This document shows, one piece after another, positions 1-7,943 of a stretch of 57,879 nucleotides of DNA; the first letter of the stretch is position 1; each line of letters opens with the position of its first letter. The stretch spans positions 1-57,879 of the forward strand of contig JAJXZT010000005.1 of the NCBI GenBank assembly GCA_021779935.1, written 5' to 3'. The notes under the pieces were generated by a model that saw only the letters and a list, made by a program, of their open reading frames with translations, ran no database searches and was not told the origin of the DNA. Made by a program: the position numbers and the translations under genes. This DNA is from Acidobacteriota bacterium (lineage in GTDB: Bacteria > Acidobacteriota > Terriglobia > Terriglobales > Acidobacteriaceae).

Positions 1-114
1 TTCGCCTGGATGCACAACTACCGCAGACTTGTTACCCGATGGGAATACCACATCGAGAACTTCCTCGGCTTCGTCCACCTCGCCTGTCTCCTCATGCTTC
101 TCAAACATTTATGA
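1..114 (+). mobile_element. 3' end of an IS5-type DDE transposase (partial)
   Basis: An open frame enters from the left edge and ends at TGA 112-114, giving 37 residues. The pattern RRLVTRWEYHIENFLGFVHL is typical of the extreme C-terminus of IS5-family transposases, where the third catalytic acidic residue and the YHIENF motif lie. Only the tail is visible, so whether the element is intact cannot be judged. The bases after the stop (115-170) probably include the right inverted repeat of the element, but without the left end it cannot be defined. Confidence 0.75.
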
Positions 115-182
115 GACCGCTTCTAGTGCAAGATATCTGGCGTCCTTCGTTGGCAATCAACCGGAGATGAGTGGGGAGGGAT

Positions 183-692
183 ATGAACTGTAAGGCGTGT
201 GGCAAAGAGATTTCTGATGGCTCCAGCAATTGCCCGTCCTGCGGAGAAGTAGCGGCAGGACAAGACGCGGGTGCAATCAATCTTTACGCGATGGCTTTCA
301 TCGCTATTCCGCCGGTGGTGATTGCGTACATATTGCTGCAATACCGGCCGGAGCACATGGGAGCGATGGAACTCGCGGGAATGGTTCTCACTGTAGTGGG
401 GATCGCAATGCTGACCCTGGCGCGGTACCAGTTAGGAAATTCGTTCTCGGTAACTCCGCAGGCACGGCGACTGGTAACGAACGGAATCTACGCATACATT
501 CGCAATCCGGTGTACGTGTTTTCGGCGATTGGTCTGTCGGGACTGGCGCTGTATGTCGACAAGCCGCGGTATCTGCTGGGACTGCTCATCCTGATACCAA
601 TGCAGGTGATGCGCGCACGGGCCGAGGGACGCGTGTTGGAGGAGAAGTTTGGCGACGAGTATAGACAGTACAAGGCGAAAACGTGGATGTAA
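183..692 (+). CDS. Zinc-ribbon / isoprenylcysteine carboxyl methyltransferase-like membrane protein
   Basis: The protein starts with a zinc ribbon made of two CxxC pairs (CKACG and CPSCG within the first 25 residues). It continues with about four hydrophobic segments and a C-terminal half typical of the phospholipid methyltransferase/ICMT fold: NGIYAYIRNPVY, then an EEKFGDEYRQYK tail. Family members transfer a methyl group from SAM to lipid or prenyl-cysteine substrates; the substrate here is unknown. ATG 183 is chosen over GTG 171 because a purine-rich GGGGAGGG lies just before it. It stands alone beside a transposase remnant. Confidence 0.8.
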   Translation: MNCKACGKEISDGSSNCPSCGEVAAGQDAGAINLYAMAFIAIPPVVIAYILLQYRPEHMGAMELAGMVLTVVGIAMLTLARYQLGNSFSVTPQARRLVTNGIYAYIRNPVYVFSAIGLSGLALYVDKPRYLLGLLILIPMQVMRARAEGRVLEEKFGDEYRQYKAKTWM

Positions 693-757
693 GGGAGGCA
701 GGAAGCAGCTATTAGCTGTTAGCGATTAGCGACGGGCCAAGACCCTTCACAAGTAGC

Positions 758-1234
758 TTATTTTTCAGTCGGCCACCAGCCGTCGGACGAAGGGGTGGGT
801 TCTTCCTGGCCGGATTTACGGCGGACCCACTCTGCCAGTAAGCGAAATGTCCCGTACAAGGCGAGGGCAACAGCGAAAAGCCGGTGTTGGTTGGTAAAGA
901 CGAGAAAGGTGCCGCTCACTCCAAAGAAAATCCAAGCAAGCCAAATGAGCCACGGCAGAAGAGACTTCAGGCGCTGGGCGTCGTGACGCAGGAAGAGATA
1001 TAGCAGTAGCCAAAGAGCATACGGAAAAAGCACCACGGCAAATACGAGCCCCTTTGAGTCACTCAATAGAAACTCGTGTTGGGTGCGCGCGGCGGCAGTC
1101 AATGAAAAAACTCCTGCTCTAGCCTTGTGCACGTAGCGGCCAAGTCCCTCCGCAGAAGCTGTTGCAGAGGCAGGCACGCCGAAACTGGCGAGCACAACCA
1201 GAATAAAGACGACTATTTGCGTACGCGACCACAT
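758..1234 (-). CDS. Hypothetical small membrane protein with signal peptide
   Basis: This 158-residue protein begins with a signal-type segment (basic WSRTQ, then a hydrophobic stretch ending near ASA). After a short external part come three hydrophobic stretches and a basic C-terminal tail ending near WWPTEK. I do not recognise a family. The frame stays open upstream to 1414, but that extension runs through the tRNA-His gene and cannot be coding. The ATG at 1234 is the first that gives a sensible signal peptide. Inner-membrane location is inferred. Confidence 0.55.
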   Translation of the reverse strand: MWSRTQIVVFILVVLASFGVPASATASAEGLGRYVHKARAGVFSLTAAARTQHEFLLSDSKGLVFAVVLFPYALWLLLYLFLRHDAQRLKSLLPWLIWLAWIFFGVSGTFLVFTNQHRLFAVALALYGTFRLLAEWVRRKSGQEEPTPSSDGWWPTEK

Positions 1235-1353
1235 GCCGATTCCACCGAAGTAGCCCGAAATCGTAGACCAAACAAGCAAAAAGCACAAATGAACTTTGCG
1301 TTCTTTCCATGGTGAACGATGAAATTGGAGGAAGAAATACGGGGAGGGGATTT

Positions 1354-1429
1354 TGGGGTGGGTGGTGGGATTCGAACCCACGACAGCCGGAGCCACAGTC
1401 CGGAGTTCTACCACTGAACTACACCCACC
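1354..1429 (-). tRNA. tRNA-His (GTG)
   Basis: Reading the minus strand, a 7-bp acceptor stem (GTGGGTG/CACCCAC) carries an extra G at position -1 opposite C73, the hallmark of tRNA-His. The anticodon loop CTGTGGC gives anticodon GTG, and the T-arm is GTGGG-TTCGAAT-CCCAC. CCA is encoded at 1356-1354. U8 and A9 are in place. Confidence 0.97.
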
Positions 1430-1515
1430 GTGACCCTATGATTATAGCAAAGGAAAGGCGCGGGGCCGGGCCGCAAGGTGGAAAATGGCGGCGGAAGAGG
1501 CTCTAACCGCAGGAT

Positions 1516-1550
1516 TAAAAAATCCCCAGCCAGAGAGGGTGGCCGGGGAT
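1516..1550 (-). terminator. Rho-independent terminator after the UDP-glucose dehydrogenase-like gene
   Basis: On the minus strand ATCCCCGGCCA and TGGCTGGGGAT form an 11-bp stem with one G-T wobble pair, immediately followed by six T residues. It lies about 60 bases beyond the stop of the gene ending at 1609. Confidence 0.88.
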
Positions 1551-1608
1551 CCCAAAACGTGCGACAGAACTTCACAGTGATCTTCAGGACGGGCCCAAAC
1601 AGCAGAAA

Positions 1609-2877
1609 TCAACCTCGTCCCACGCCGAGGTACTGAAAGCCAATGCCTCGCAAGCGTTCGGCGTCGAGGAGGTTCTTGGTGTCGATGACAAGCGGGCGAC
1701 GGACCACGCGCTTGAGGCGAGTGAAGTCGAGGGCGCGGAACTCGGGCCATCCGGTGCCGACGACGAGCGCATCGGAATTCTCGGCCGCGTCATACGCTGA
1801 CTCGCAGAAATGGACGTTGTCGTTGAGTTCGCGCTCGGCGGCCTGCATGGCAACAGGATCATAGGCGTGGACGTATGCGCCACGAGTGGCCAGTTCTCGG
1901 GCAAGGGCAACGGACGACGATCCGGCAACGGAACTGGTGTGAGGCTTGAAGGCGAGTCCGAGAAAGCCGAGACGCTTTTCGCGCAAGGAATCGAGCGCAG
2001 AGGTGATCTTCTGCACGAGCCGGTTGGTCTGCGAGCGATGGACGTCGCGCGCGGCAGTCAGGATCTTGAGTCCGACTCCCTTGCCGGAAGCAAGTGACGC
2101 AAGCGAGTCCATGTCGGCTTCGACGAATGTCCCGCCAAGCCCCACTCCGGGCTGGAGGCAGCGCGGCGCGATGCGCTTATCGAGTCCGAGAGCCAGTGCG
2201 AGATCGACGGCATCGGCATTGACGTGCTCGCAAAGAGACGCAAGCTCGTTGATAAACGAAATCTTGGTGGCGACGAACGCGGTGGCCGCTTCGCGCACAA
2301 GCTCAGCGGTTTCAAAGTTGGTGACGATGACGGGGATGCCGCGCATGACAAGCGGACGGTAGATCATCTTGAGCGTGGTAACAGCCTCGGACGAGTGGGT
2401 GCCAAGAAGCAGCCGGTCCGGCCAATTGAAGTCTTCGACGGCGCATCCATCAGTGAGCGAGAGCGGATGCGACACGATGGCCTGGTTAAAACCGGCCTCG
2501 CGCAGATGGCGCTCAAGCCGCGCCGCAGTTCCGACGGGAACGGGCGTGCAAATGACGAAGATGGCATCGGAGGCCGCGCTGGCAGCGACGCGGAGTGCAT
2601 ACTCGACGAGATAAGTATTGGCGTCGTCGGCAAAGAAGACGACCTGCGCGGAAACATCGTGCGGATCAGAGTCGGAAGCATAGTGAAGACGTCCGGCACG
2701 CACGTTGCGACGAATGATTTCGTCGAGGTTTTTTTCGTAGAACGTCAGGCTGCCCTGGGCGAGTTCGAGAATACGTTCGCTATCGCCGTCACGACAAACA
2801 ACGGAGTTGCCGAGATCCGCCAGGCAGGCCGAGATCACAGTTGCGAGATACCCGGAACCAGTCACTGCGATCTGCAT
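1609..2877 (-). CDS. UDP-glucose/GDP-mannose dehydrogenase-family protein lacking catalytic residues
   Basis: Its 422 residues align end to end with UDP-glucose 6-dehydrogenases (Ugd/TuaD): N-terminal NAD fold (GSGYLAT near residue 7), the central helix motif ATKISFINELASLCE, GLDKRI, and a C-terminal domain with GLAFKP and AYDPVA. The active site is not conserved. The SCFPKD catalytic cysteine loop reads TFVEAD (Phe at about residue 251), PEFLREG reads PLSLTDG, the Lys and Asn of IKYAANAF are Arg and Thr, and STVPVG reads TPVPVG. The normal four-electron oxidation of UDP-glucose is therefore unlikely. Start: ATG 2877 matches the family start; the upstream ATG would add 32 non-homologous residues. 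Confidence 0.85.
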   Translation of the reverse strand: MQIAVTGSGYLATVISACLADLGNSVVCRDGDSERILELAQGSLTFYEKNLDEIIRRNVRAGRLHYASDSDPHDVSAQVVFFADDANTYLVEYALRVAASAASDAIFVICTPVPVGTAARLERHLREAGFNQAIVSHPLSLTDGCAVEDFNWPDRLLLGTHSSEAVTTLKMIYRPLVMRGIPVIVTNFETAELVREAATAFVATKISFINELASLCEHVNADAVDLALALGLDKRIAPRCLQPGVGLGGTFVEADMDSLASLASGKGVGLKILTAARDVHRSQTNRLVQKITSALDSLREKRLGFLGLAFKPHTSSVAGSSSVALARELATRGAYVHAYDPVAMQAAERELNDNVHFCESAYDAAENSDALVVGTGWPEFRALDFTRLKRVVRRPLVIDTKNLLDAERLRGIGFQYLGVGRG

Positions 2878-3051
2878 GGAAGTCTCCTTGGCGAATACAT
2901 AACGGCGCTCGCGAAGTTGGCGTTGCGCGGGGGAGGGTGCAACCGGCGAGCGCCGTTGCGCTTCGCACTTCAATCTTTACGTTTTTTGCTAGTTCATCCG
3001 CAATGCAAAAGAAGGACATGTACCTTTGCAGACGAGGAAGGCGGGGGAAAA

Positions 3052-3594
3052 TCAGTGTCCGGAAAGCGATACGCAGGCAATGTCGGTCCAGCTATGATCG
3101 CGTCCGCGGACGAAGGTAAGGTGCTGAACGCAAACGGCTCGCGTGCCACGGTACTCAGCCCAGCGGTCGCGCGAAATGGCATAAACCTCATGCGCTCGCT
3201 CAACTTCGACAACCTTGGCGATGGTGAGATGGGGCATGTAAGGCAACGGCTCCTCATAGGTCAGGCCGTTGCAATTGAGCAGGTTGTGGAGTTCAAGCAG
3301 GCGGTAGGCAGCGCGGGAGACGCGGATAAAGACAGTGGGCGTGGTGGGGAGAAAAGTTTCAATGGCGCCCATCTCGACCTCGAAGGGCGCTATGGACGCG
3401 CAGACTTCGGAGAGAGCTTTGAGGGCCTGGGCTTCGGTTCCGCGGAGGGGACGGGGAGGAAGCACGGAGAGATGCGCCGGCAGATGTGCGTGCTTGGGAT
3501 GGAGCTCTCCGCGAAGATTTTCGACGAAGTCTCCCAAAGGACTACGAATGTACGCAACCAGTGCGTACTGTGGAGGAAGCAGATCCGCAGGCAT
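3052..3594 (-). CDS. 2H phosphoesterase superfamily protein (2'-5' RNA ligase-like)
   Basis: The protein carries the two H-x-(S/T) motifs that define 2H phosphoesterases: HLS in LPAHLSVLPPRP (about residue 35) and HLT in YMPHLTIAK (about residue 125). Length (180 residues) fits LigT/ThpR/YjcG-type members, which act on 2',3'-cyclic phosphates or related RNA ends. The substrate cannot be told from sequence. The longer frame to 3714 adds a 40-residue N-terminus without homologous character; ATG 3594 begins right before the family core. Confidence 0.8.
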   Translation of the reverse strand: MPADLLPPQYALVAYIRSPLGDFVENLRGELHPKHAHLPAHLSVLPPRPLRGTEAQALKALSEVCASIAPFEVEMGAIETFLPTTPTVFIRVSRAAYRLLELHNLLNCNGLTYEEPLPYMPHLTIAKVVEVERAHEVYAISRDRWAEYRGTRAVCVQHLTFVRGRDHSWTDIACVSLSGH

Positions 3595-3760
3595 GGCAAA
3601 GTGAAGCTCTATTATATGCCGTAATGACGAAGGAAAACCGCTGCGCGGAGGAAATGCGCACACGGGATTCCCAGTCCGTGAAACGGATTGAATACCAATC
3701 TTCTGTGCTACCATTAAAAGTACGGGAACCGTCGTTCAACAGCTTCAGTTTCCACGGAGT

Positions 3761-3837
3761 CGGGGCGTAGCGCAGCCTGGTAGCGCACCTGCCTTGGGCG
3801 CAGGGGGTCGTAGGTTCAAATCCTATCGCCCCGACCA
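3761..3837 (+). tRNA. tRNA-Pro (TGG)
   Basis: Acceptor stem CGGGGCG/CGCCCCG, D-arm with AGCGCAGCCTGGTAGCGC, anticodon stem CCTGC/GCAGG with loop CTTGGGC (anticodon TGG), T-arm TAGG-TTCAAAT-CCTA, discriminator A and an encoded CCA at 3835-3837. Confidence 0.97.
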
Positions 3838-4013
3838 ATGTTTTCAAGTAGATGTGACCCCTCTGAAATATTCCTCATAAAGCACACTAGACCCGAGATA
3901 CCTCCAATATAGAGACGTAACAGTCAAATCGCCGGCGGAGGGCTGGGGCCGTCGACGACCCCGCACCTTTACATCTTAGCGCCGCAATTTCAGCATCGAA
4001 GCATGAACAGATC

Positions 4014-5315
4014 CTAGCTCAGGCTTCGTTCGATGACATCGGCCGCCTTCATCGCCTGCTCGCGAGTAATGATTAATGGAGGCTGGAAACGAATTACGTT
4101 CCCATTCACTCCCCCGACTCCGACCAACACACCCTGCTCGCGACACCTGCTGCGAACCTCTTCTGCCTTGGCGGCGCTCGGAGCGCCATCACCTTCGGAC
4201 ACAAGCTCGAGGCCGATCATCAAACCAAGGCCGCGAACTTCGCCGATCGCACGACTCTTGATGGCGCGGAAATGAGCCAACATTTCTTCGCCCAGGCGCG
4301 CCGAATATTCGGCAATCTTTTCGCGCAGAAGAAACTGAACGCTGGCAATGCCCGCAGCGCAGGAGACAGGATTCCCCCCGAAAGTAGATAGGTGGTCACC
4401 AGGTTGGAAGGCACCAGCGATTTCTTCCGTGACGGTGAACGCACCGAGAGGAAATCCATCAGCGATACCCTTGGCGGTGACAAGGATGTCGGGCTCAACA
4501 CCGAAGTGCTCGATGGCAAACATTTTTCCGGTTCGCGCAAATCCACTCTGCACTTCGTCGGCGATGAAGAGGATGCCATGACGGTCGAGGATTTTCTTCA
4601 GGCGACGGAAGTAGTCCCGGGGCGGGACGATGATTCCGCCTTCACCGAGGACGGGCTCCGCAATGAACGCAGCGACATCGCCGGAAGTTGAATAGCGAAT
4701 TGCGTTCTCAAGTTCTTCTTCCGCAGCCGATACGAAATCATCATCAGAACGAAAACGGCCTCGTCCCAGACCGGGCGATTGGAGAAAAGTGACGCCCGGT
4801 GCGTAAGGCCCACCGCGGCGCTTGCGGCCCGCATTTCCCGTCACGCTAAGCGTGCCGAACGTGCGCCCGTGGAAGCTTGTCTGCAATGCCAGGATCTCGT
4901 GCTTGCCGGTGTGAAGCTTTGCGATCTTCAGCGCACCTTCGATGCCCTCGGCGCCGCTGTTACAGAAAAATGTCTTCTGCAACTTGCCGGGAGTGATGCG
5001 CGCCATCAACTCGGCCAGATCGGCCGTCGGCTTGCTGTAGTAGACGTATGAGCAGCAGTGAATCAAGCGATCCAACTGCTCCTTCGCGGCGGCAACAACT
5101 TCAGGATTGCAGTGGCCCGCGTTGACGACAGAGATGCCCGCAAAGCAGTCGATGTACTCTTTCCCGGTCTCGTCGGTAAGGACAGCGCCGCTGGCGCGCT
5201 CGGCGACAACCGGCTGGACGGACTTCACAAAACTGGTGATGACGTATTCCCGATACTTCCTGACGGTTTCGCTGCTGTCCGTGATTTGAGTCTTGGAATT
5301 GTTTTCACTCATCAT
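4014..5315 (-). CDS. Class III (omega-type) aminotransferase
   Basis: PLP-dependent class III aminotransferase of about 433 residues. Visible motifs are NSGAEGIEGALK (phosphate cup), SFHGRTFGTLS, FIADEVQSGFARTGK with the cofactor-binding Asp, and VTAKGIADGFPLGAF with the Schiff-base Lys. The family includes beta-alanine:pyruvate, 4-aminobutyrate and alanine:glyoxylate transaminases; substrate is not decidable from motifs. It starts 7 bases after the mmsA stop, with GAGGTAACA before two adjacent ATGs (5315 and 5312), so it is probably co-transcribed. Next to mmsA, conversion of beta-alanine or 3-aminoisobutyrate to (methyl)malonate semialdehyde is the likely role. Confidence 0.9.
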   Translation of the reverse strand: MMSENNSKTQITDSSETVRKYREYVITSFVKSVQPVVAERASGAVLTDETGKEYIDCFAGISVVNAGHCNPEVVAAAKEQLDRLIHCCSYVYYSKPTADLAELMARITPGKLQKTFFCNSGAEGIEGALKIAKLHTGKHEILALQTSFHGRTFGTLSVTGNAGRKRRGGPYAPGVTFLQSPGLGRGRFRSDDDFVSAAEEELENAIRYSTSGDVAAFIAEPVLGEGGIIVPPRDYFRRLKKILDRHGILFIADEVQSGFARTGKMFAIEHFGVEPDILVTAKGIADGFPLGAFTVTEEIAGAFQPGDHLSTFGGNPVSCAAGIASVQFLLREKIAEYSARLGEEMLAHFRAIKSRAIGEVRGLGLMIGLELVSEGDGAPSAAKAEEVRSRCREQGVLVGVGGVNGNVIRFQPPLIITREQAMKAADVIERSLS

Positions 5316-5322
5316 TGTTACC

Positions 5323-6792
5323 TCAGAACTTTCTCGACCAGCTTGTGGGCCAGCGCTCAATGACAACCTTTTCTTCGGTATAGAAAGCGACGCCGTCCCA
5401 CCCTTGACCATGCAAGGTACCGAAGAAGCTGTCTTTCCAGCCGCTGAAGGGAAAGTACGCCAGCGGTGCAGCCACTCCGACGTTGACACCTACGTTTCCG
5501 GTTGGCACTTCATACTTGAACTGCCGCGCCGCACGGCCGCTATTGGTGAAGATGGAAGCGGCGTTTCCATAGGAACTGGCCGCAATCAGCTTGACGCCTT
5601 CTTCGACGGAGTCAACATGTACGGTGCTGAGCACCGGGCCGAAAATCTCCGTTGACGACAAGGCACTGTCCGGCGCAACTCCATCGAGTATCGTGGGCAC
5701 AACGAAATTTCCCGCACCGAGATCCTTCGCACTCGGTGATTCAGCGATAAGCTTGGCGCCCTCTCGAACACCTTTATGGATAAGATCTTCGACACGGACA
5801 CGGCTTTCGCGCGAGATGACGGGACCCATCTGAACGGAGTCATCGAGACCGTTTCCGACCTTGATGGATGCAGCAGCGTCCCTGATCTTCGCGGCAAATC
5901 CCGCGCGCGCTTCTCCGACGGTGACCGCAACCGAAACGGCGAGACACCTCTGCCCAGCGCAACCAAAGGCACTATCGCTGACGATTCGGGCGGACATCTC
6001 CATGTCGGCATCGGGAAGAATGAGGACGTGATTCTTCGCTCCACCCTGGCACTGTACGCGTTTTCCGTAGGAAGCGGCCTGCGCATAGATGTAGCGCGCC
6101 ACCGGAGTAGATCCTACGAAGCTGACCGCGCGAACGTCCGGCGACGAAAGCAAGGCATTCACAGCGGCCTTGCCGCCATGCAGGAGATTCAGCACCCCCG
6201 GGGGCAGGTCAAGCTGGTGAATCAGCTCAAAGATGTATTGCGCCGTGAGCGGAACTCTCTCAGACGGTTTGAGGATGAATGTATTGCCACACGCAATAGC
6301 ATACGGAAGGAACCAGAACGGAATCATTGCCGGGAAATTGAACGGAGTAATTGCGGCGACGACTCCGAGAGGCTGGCGAATCATGGTCTCGTCGATACCG
6401 GGAGAAATATCTTCAAGGTTATAACCCTGCATCAGCATGGGCGCACCGCAGGCAACCTCCACGTTTTCGATGGCCCGGCGCAACTCTCCCCGCGATTCGT
6501 TTCGGGTCTTGCCATTCTCCAGGGTGACGATCTCCGATATACGTTCGAAGTGCTCTTCGAGCAGGTTCTTTAGTTTGAAGAGATATTGAATGCGCGTCCC
6601 GACGGGGACCCGACGCCACTCGGGAAAGGCTGCCCGCGCGCTCTGAATGACATCCTCTGCTTCGTCGGCAGAGGCATCCGGGACTTGCGTCAGGAGCTCC
6701 TGTGTAGCTGGATTAACAACATCGGTGAATTGCTCTGCCGCCGATGGATGCCATGTTCCGCCGTAATAATGTTGCTGCGTTTCGATTGCCAT
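5323..6792 (-). CDS. mmsA: CoA-acylating (methyl)malonate-semialdehyde dehydrogenase
   Basis: A 489-residue aldehyde dehydrogenase of the MmsA/IolA group: NPATQELLTQVP near the N-terminus, ITPFNFPAMIPFWFLPYA, the motif FVGSTPVARYIY, and the nucleophilic Cys in FGCAGQRCLA. MmsA oxidises malonate or methylmalonate semialdehyde with CoA and NAD+ to acetyl-CoA or propionyl-CoA plus CO2. GAGGAGAC lies 4 bases before the ATG. It precedes the class III aminotransferase, which would supply the semialdehyde, and follows the dehydrogenase ending at 6808. Confidence 0.93.
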   Translation of the reverse strand: MAIETQQHYYGGTWHPSAAEQFTDVVNPATQELLTQVPDASADEAEDVIQSARAAFPEWRRVPVGTRIQYLFKLKNLLEEHFERISEIVTLENGKTRNESRGELRRAIENVEVACGAPMLMQGYNLEDISPGIDETMIRQPLGVVAAITPFNFPAMIPFWFLPYAIACGNTFILKPSERVPLTAQYIFELIHQLDLPPGVLNLLHGGKAAVNALLSSPDVRAVSFVGSTPVARYIYAQAASYGKRVQCQGGAKNHVLILPDADMEMSARIVSDSAFGCAGQRCLAVSVAVTVGEARAGFAAKIRDAAASIKVGNGLDDSVQMGPVISRESRVRVEDLIHKGVREGAKLIAESPSAKDLGAGNFVVPTILDGVAPDSALSSTEIFGPVLSTVHVDSVEEGVKLIAASSYGNAASIFTNSGRAARQFKYEVPTGNVGVNVGVAAPLAYFPFSGWKDSFFGTLHGQGWDGVAFYTEEKVVIERWPTSWSRKF

Positions 6793-6807
6793 TTGCTGTC
6801 TCCTCGA

Positions 6808-7935
6808 CTAATTCGGTTGCATGCACTCCACGATGTCGTCGCCTACTTGTGAGGTCGTGGCGGTACCACCAAGGTCGCTGGTGCGAACGCGACCACGCTC
6901 GAGATTCCGCTCGATGGCGCGCATCACGCTGGCCGCGGCTTCCGGTTGTCCGATTGTTTCCAGCATCATCGCTCCCGCCCAGATAGTTGCGATGGGATTC
7001 GCCTTCTGCAAACCCTTCAAAGGTGGAGCACTGCCATGAATCGGTTCAAACATCGACACTCCCTCGGGATTGACGTTTGCTCCAGCAGAAGTTCCAAGTC
7101 CACCCTGAATCGCAGCGCCGAGGTCCGTAAGAATGTCGCCGAACATATTCGGGGCTACAACCACGTCGAACATTTCGGGGCTGCGCACAAACCACATCGC
7201 GGCGGCATCGACCAGCATGTATTCGGTGGACACATCGGGAAAGCCAGCAGCAACCTCGCGCGAGACTTCGCGCCAGAGGGAGTACATGTCGGTTAGAACA
7301 TTTGCCTTGTCGATGAGAGTAACGTGCCGGCGGCGGCGTTGCGCCAGCTTAAACGCGTAACTGACAGCGCGGCGTATGCCTTCCGCCGTGACGAGTCCAA
7401 TCTGATACGCCATTGACTCCGCCGTATGCTGGACATCGATGGCGAAGTCGACGGTGTAGAGTTTCCGCGTCACGCGCAGGGAGTCGTGCTGACATTTTGT
7501 GGACACTCTGCTTCCGGCAGCGACATAGAAGTCTTCGGTGTTTTCGCGAATCACCACGAAATCAATATCCCTGGCGGACTTATCGCGAAGAGGGCTTTCA
7601 ATGCCGGGAAGCAGGCGAATTGGCCGGATGTTGATGTACTGATCGCAGTACATGCGGATGGCAATCACCAAACCCTTCTCAAGAATGCCGGGGGCAACGC
7701 GTTCGTCACCGCACGCGCCGAAATAAATGGCGTCATGCCTGGCAAGTTCAGCCAGGTTCTGCTCGGTCAATACCTCACCGGTCGCAAGGTAGTGATCGGC
7801 ACCGAAGGGATATTGTTTCCACTCGATTGTGAAATGGTGCAGGCGCGCAGCCGCATTCAGCACCTTGATGCCTTCGGCGATTACCTCGGGGCCGATTCCA
7901 TCACCCGGAATAGCAGCAATTGAGTACGTTTTCAT
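6808..7935 (-). CDS. Isopropylmalate/isocitrate/tartrate dehydrogenase-family protein
   Basis: The protein (375 residues) has the beta-decarboxylating dehydrogenase fold: IPGDGIGPEV at the N-terminus, VIRENTEDFYV, and the metal/NAD motif MFGDILTDLGAAIQGGLG, then FEPIHGSAP. The RENTEDFY motif and length resemble tartrate/D-malate dehydrogenases more than LeuB, and the gene lies outside any leucine operon, so a 2-hydroxyacid from the catabolic cluster is the more likely substrate. Only 8 bases separate it from the MFS gene. Confidence 0.85.
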   Translation of the reverse strand: MKTYSIAAIPGDGIGPEVIAEGIKVLNAAARLHHFTIEWKQYPFGADHYLATGEVLTEQNLAELARHDAIYFGACGDERVAPGILEKGLVIAIRMYCDQYINIRPIRLLPGIESPLRDKSARDIDFVVIRENTEDFYVAAGSRVSTKCQHDSLRVTRKLYTVDFAIDVQHTAESMAYQIGLVTAEGIRRAVSYAFKLAQRRRRHVTLIDKANVLTDMYSLWREVSREVAAGFPDVSTEYMLVDAAAMWFVRSPEMFDVVVAPNMFGDILTDLGAAIQGGLGTSAGANVNPEGVSMFEPIHGSAPPLKGLQKANPIATIWAGAMMLETIGQPEAAASVMRAIERNLERGRVRTSDLGGTATTSQVGDDIVECMQPN

Positions 7936-7943
7936 ATTGATAT

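Noticed and set aside
758-1414. Longer start of the small membrane protein gene
   Set aside because: The extra N-terminal part would cover the tRNA-His gene.
2224-3624. Open frame of 466 codons on the plus strand
   Set aside because: It lies antisense to the UDP-glucose dehydrogenase-like and 2H phosphoesterase genes, has no domain and no ribosome-binding site; it is a shadow of high GC codons.
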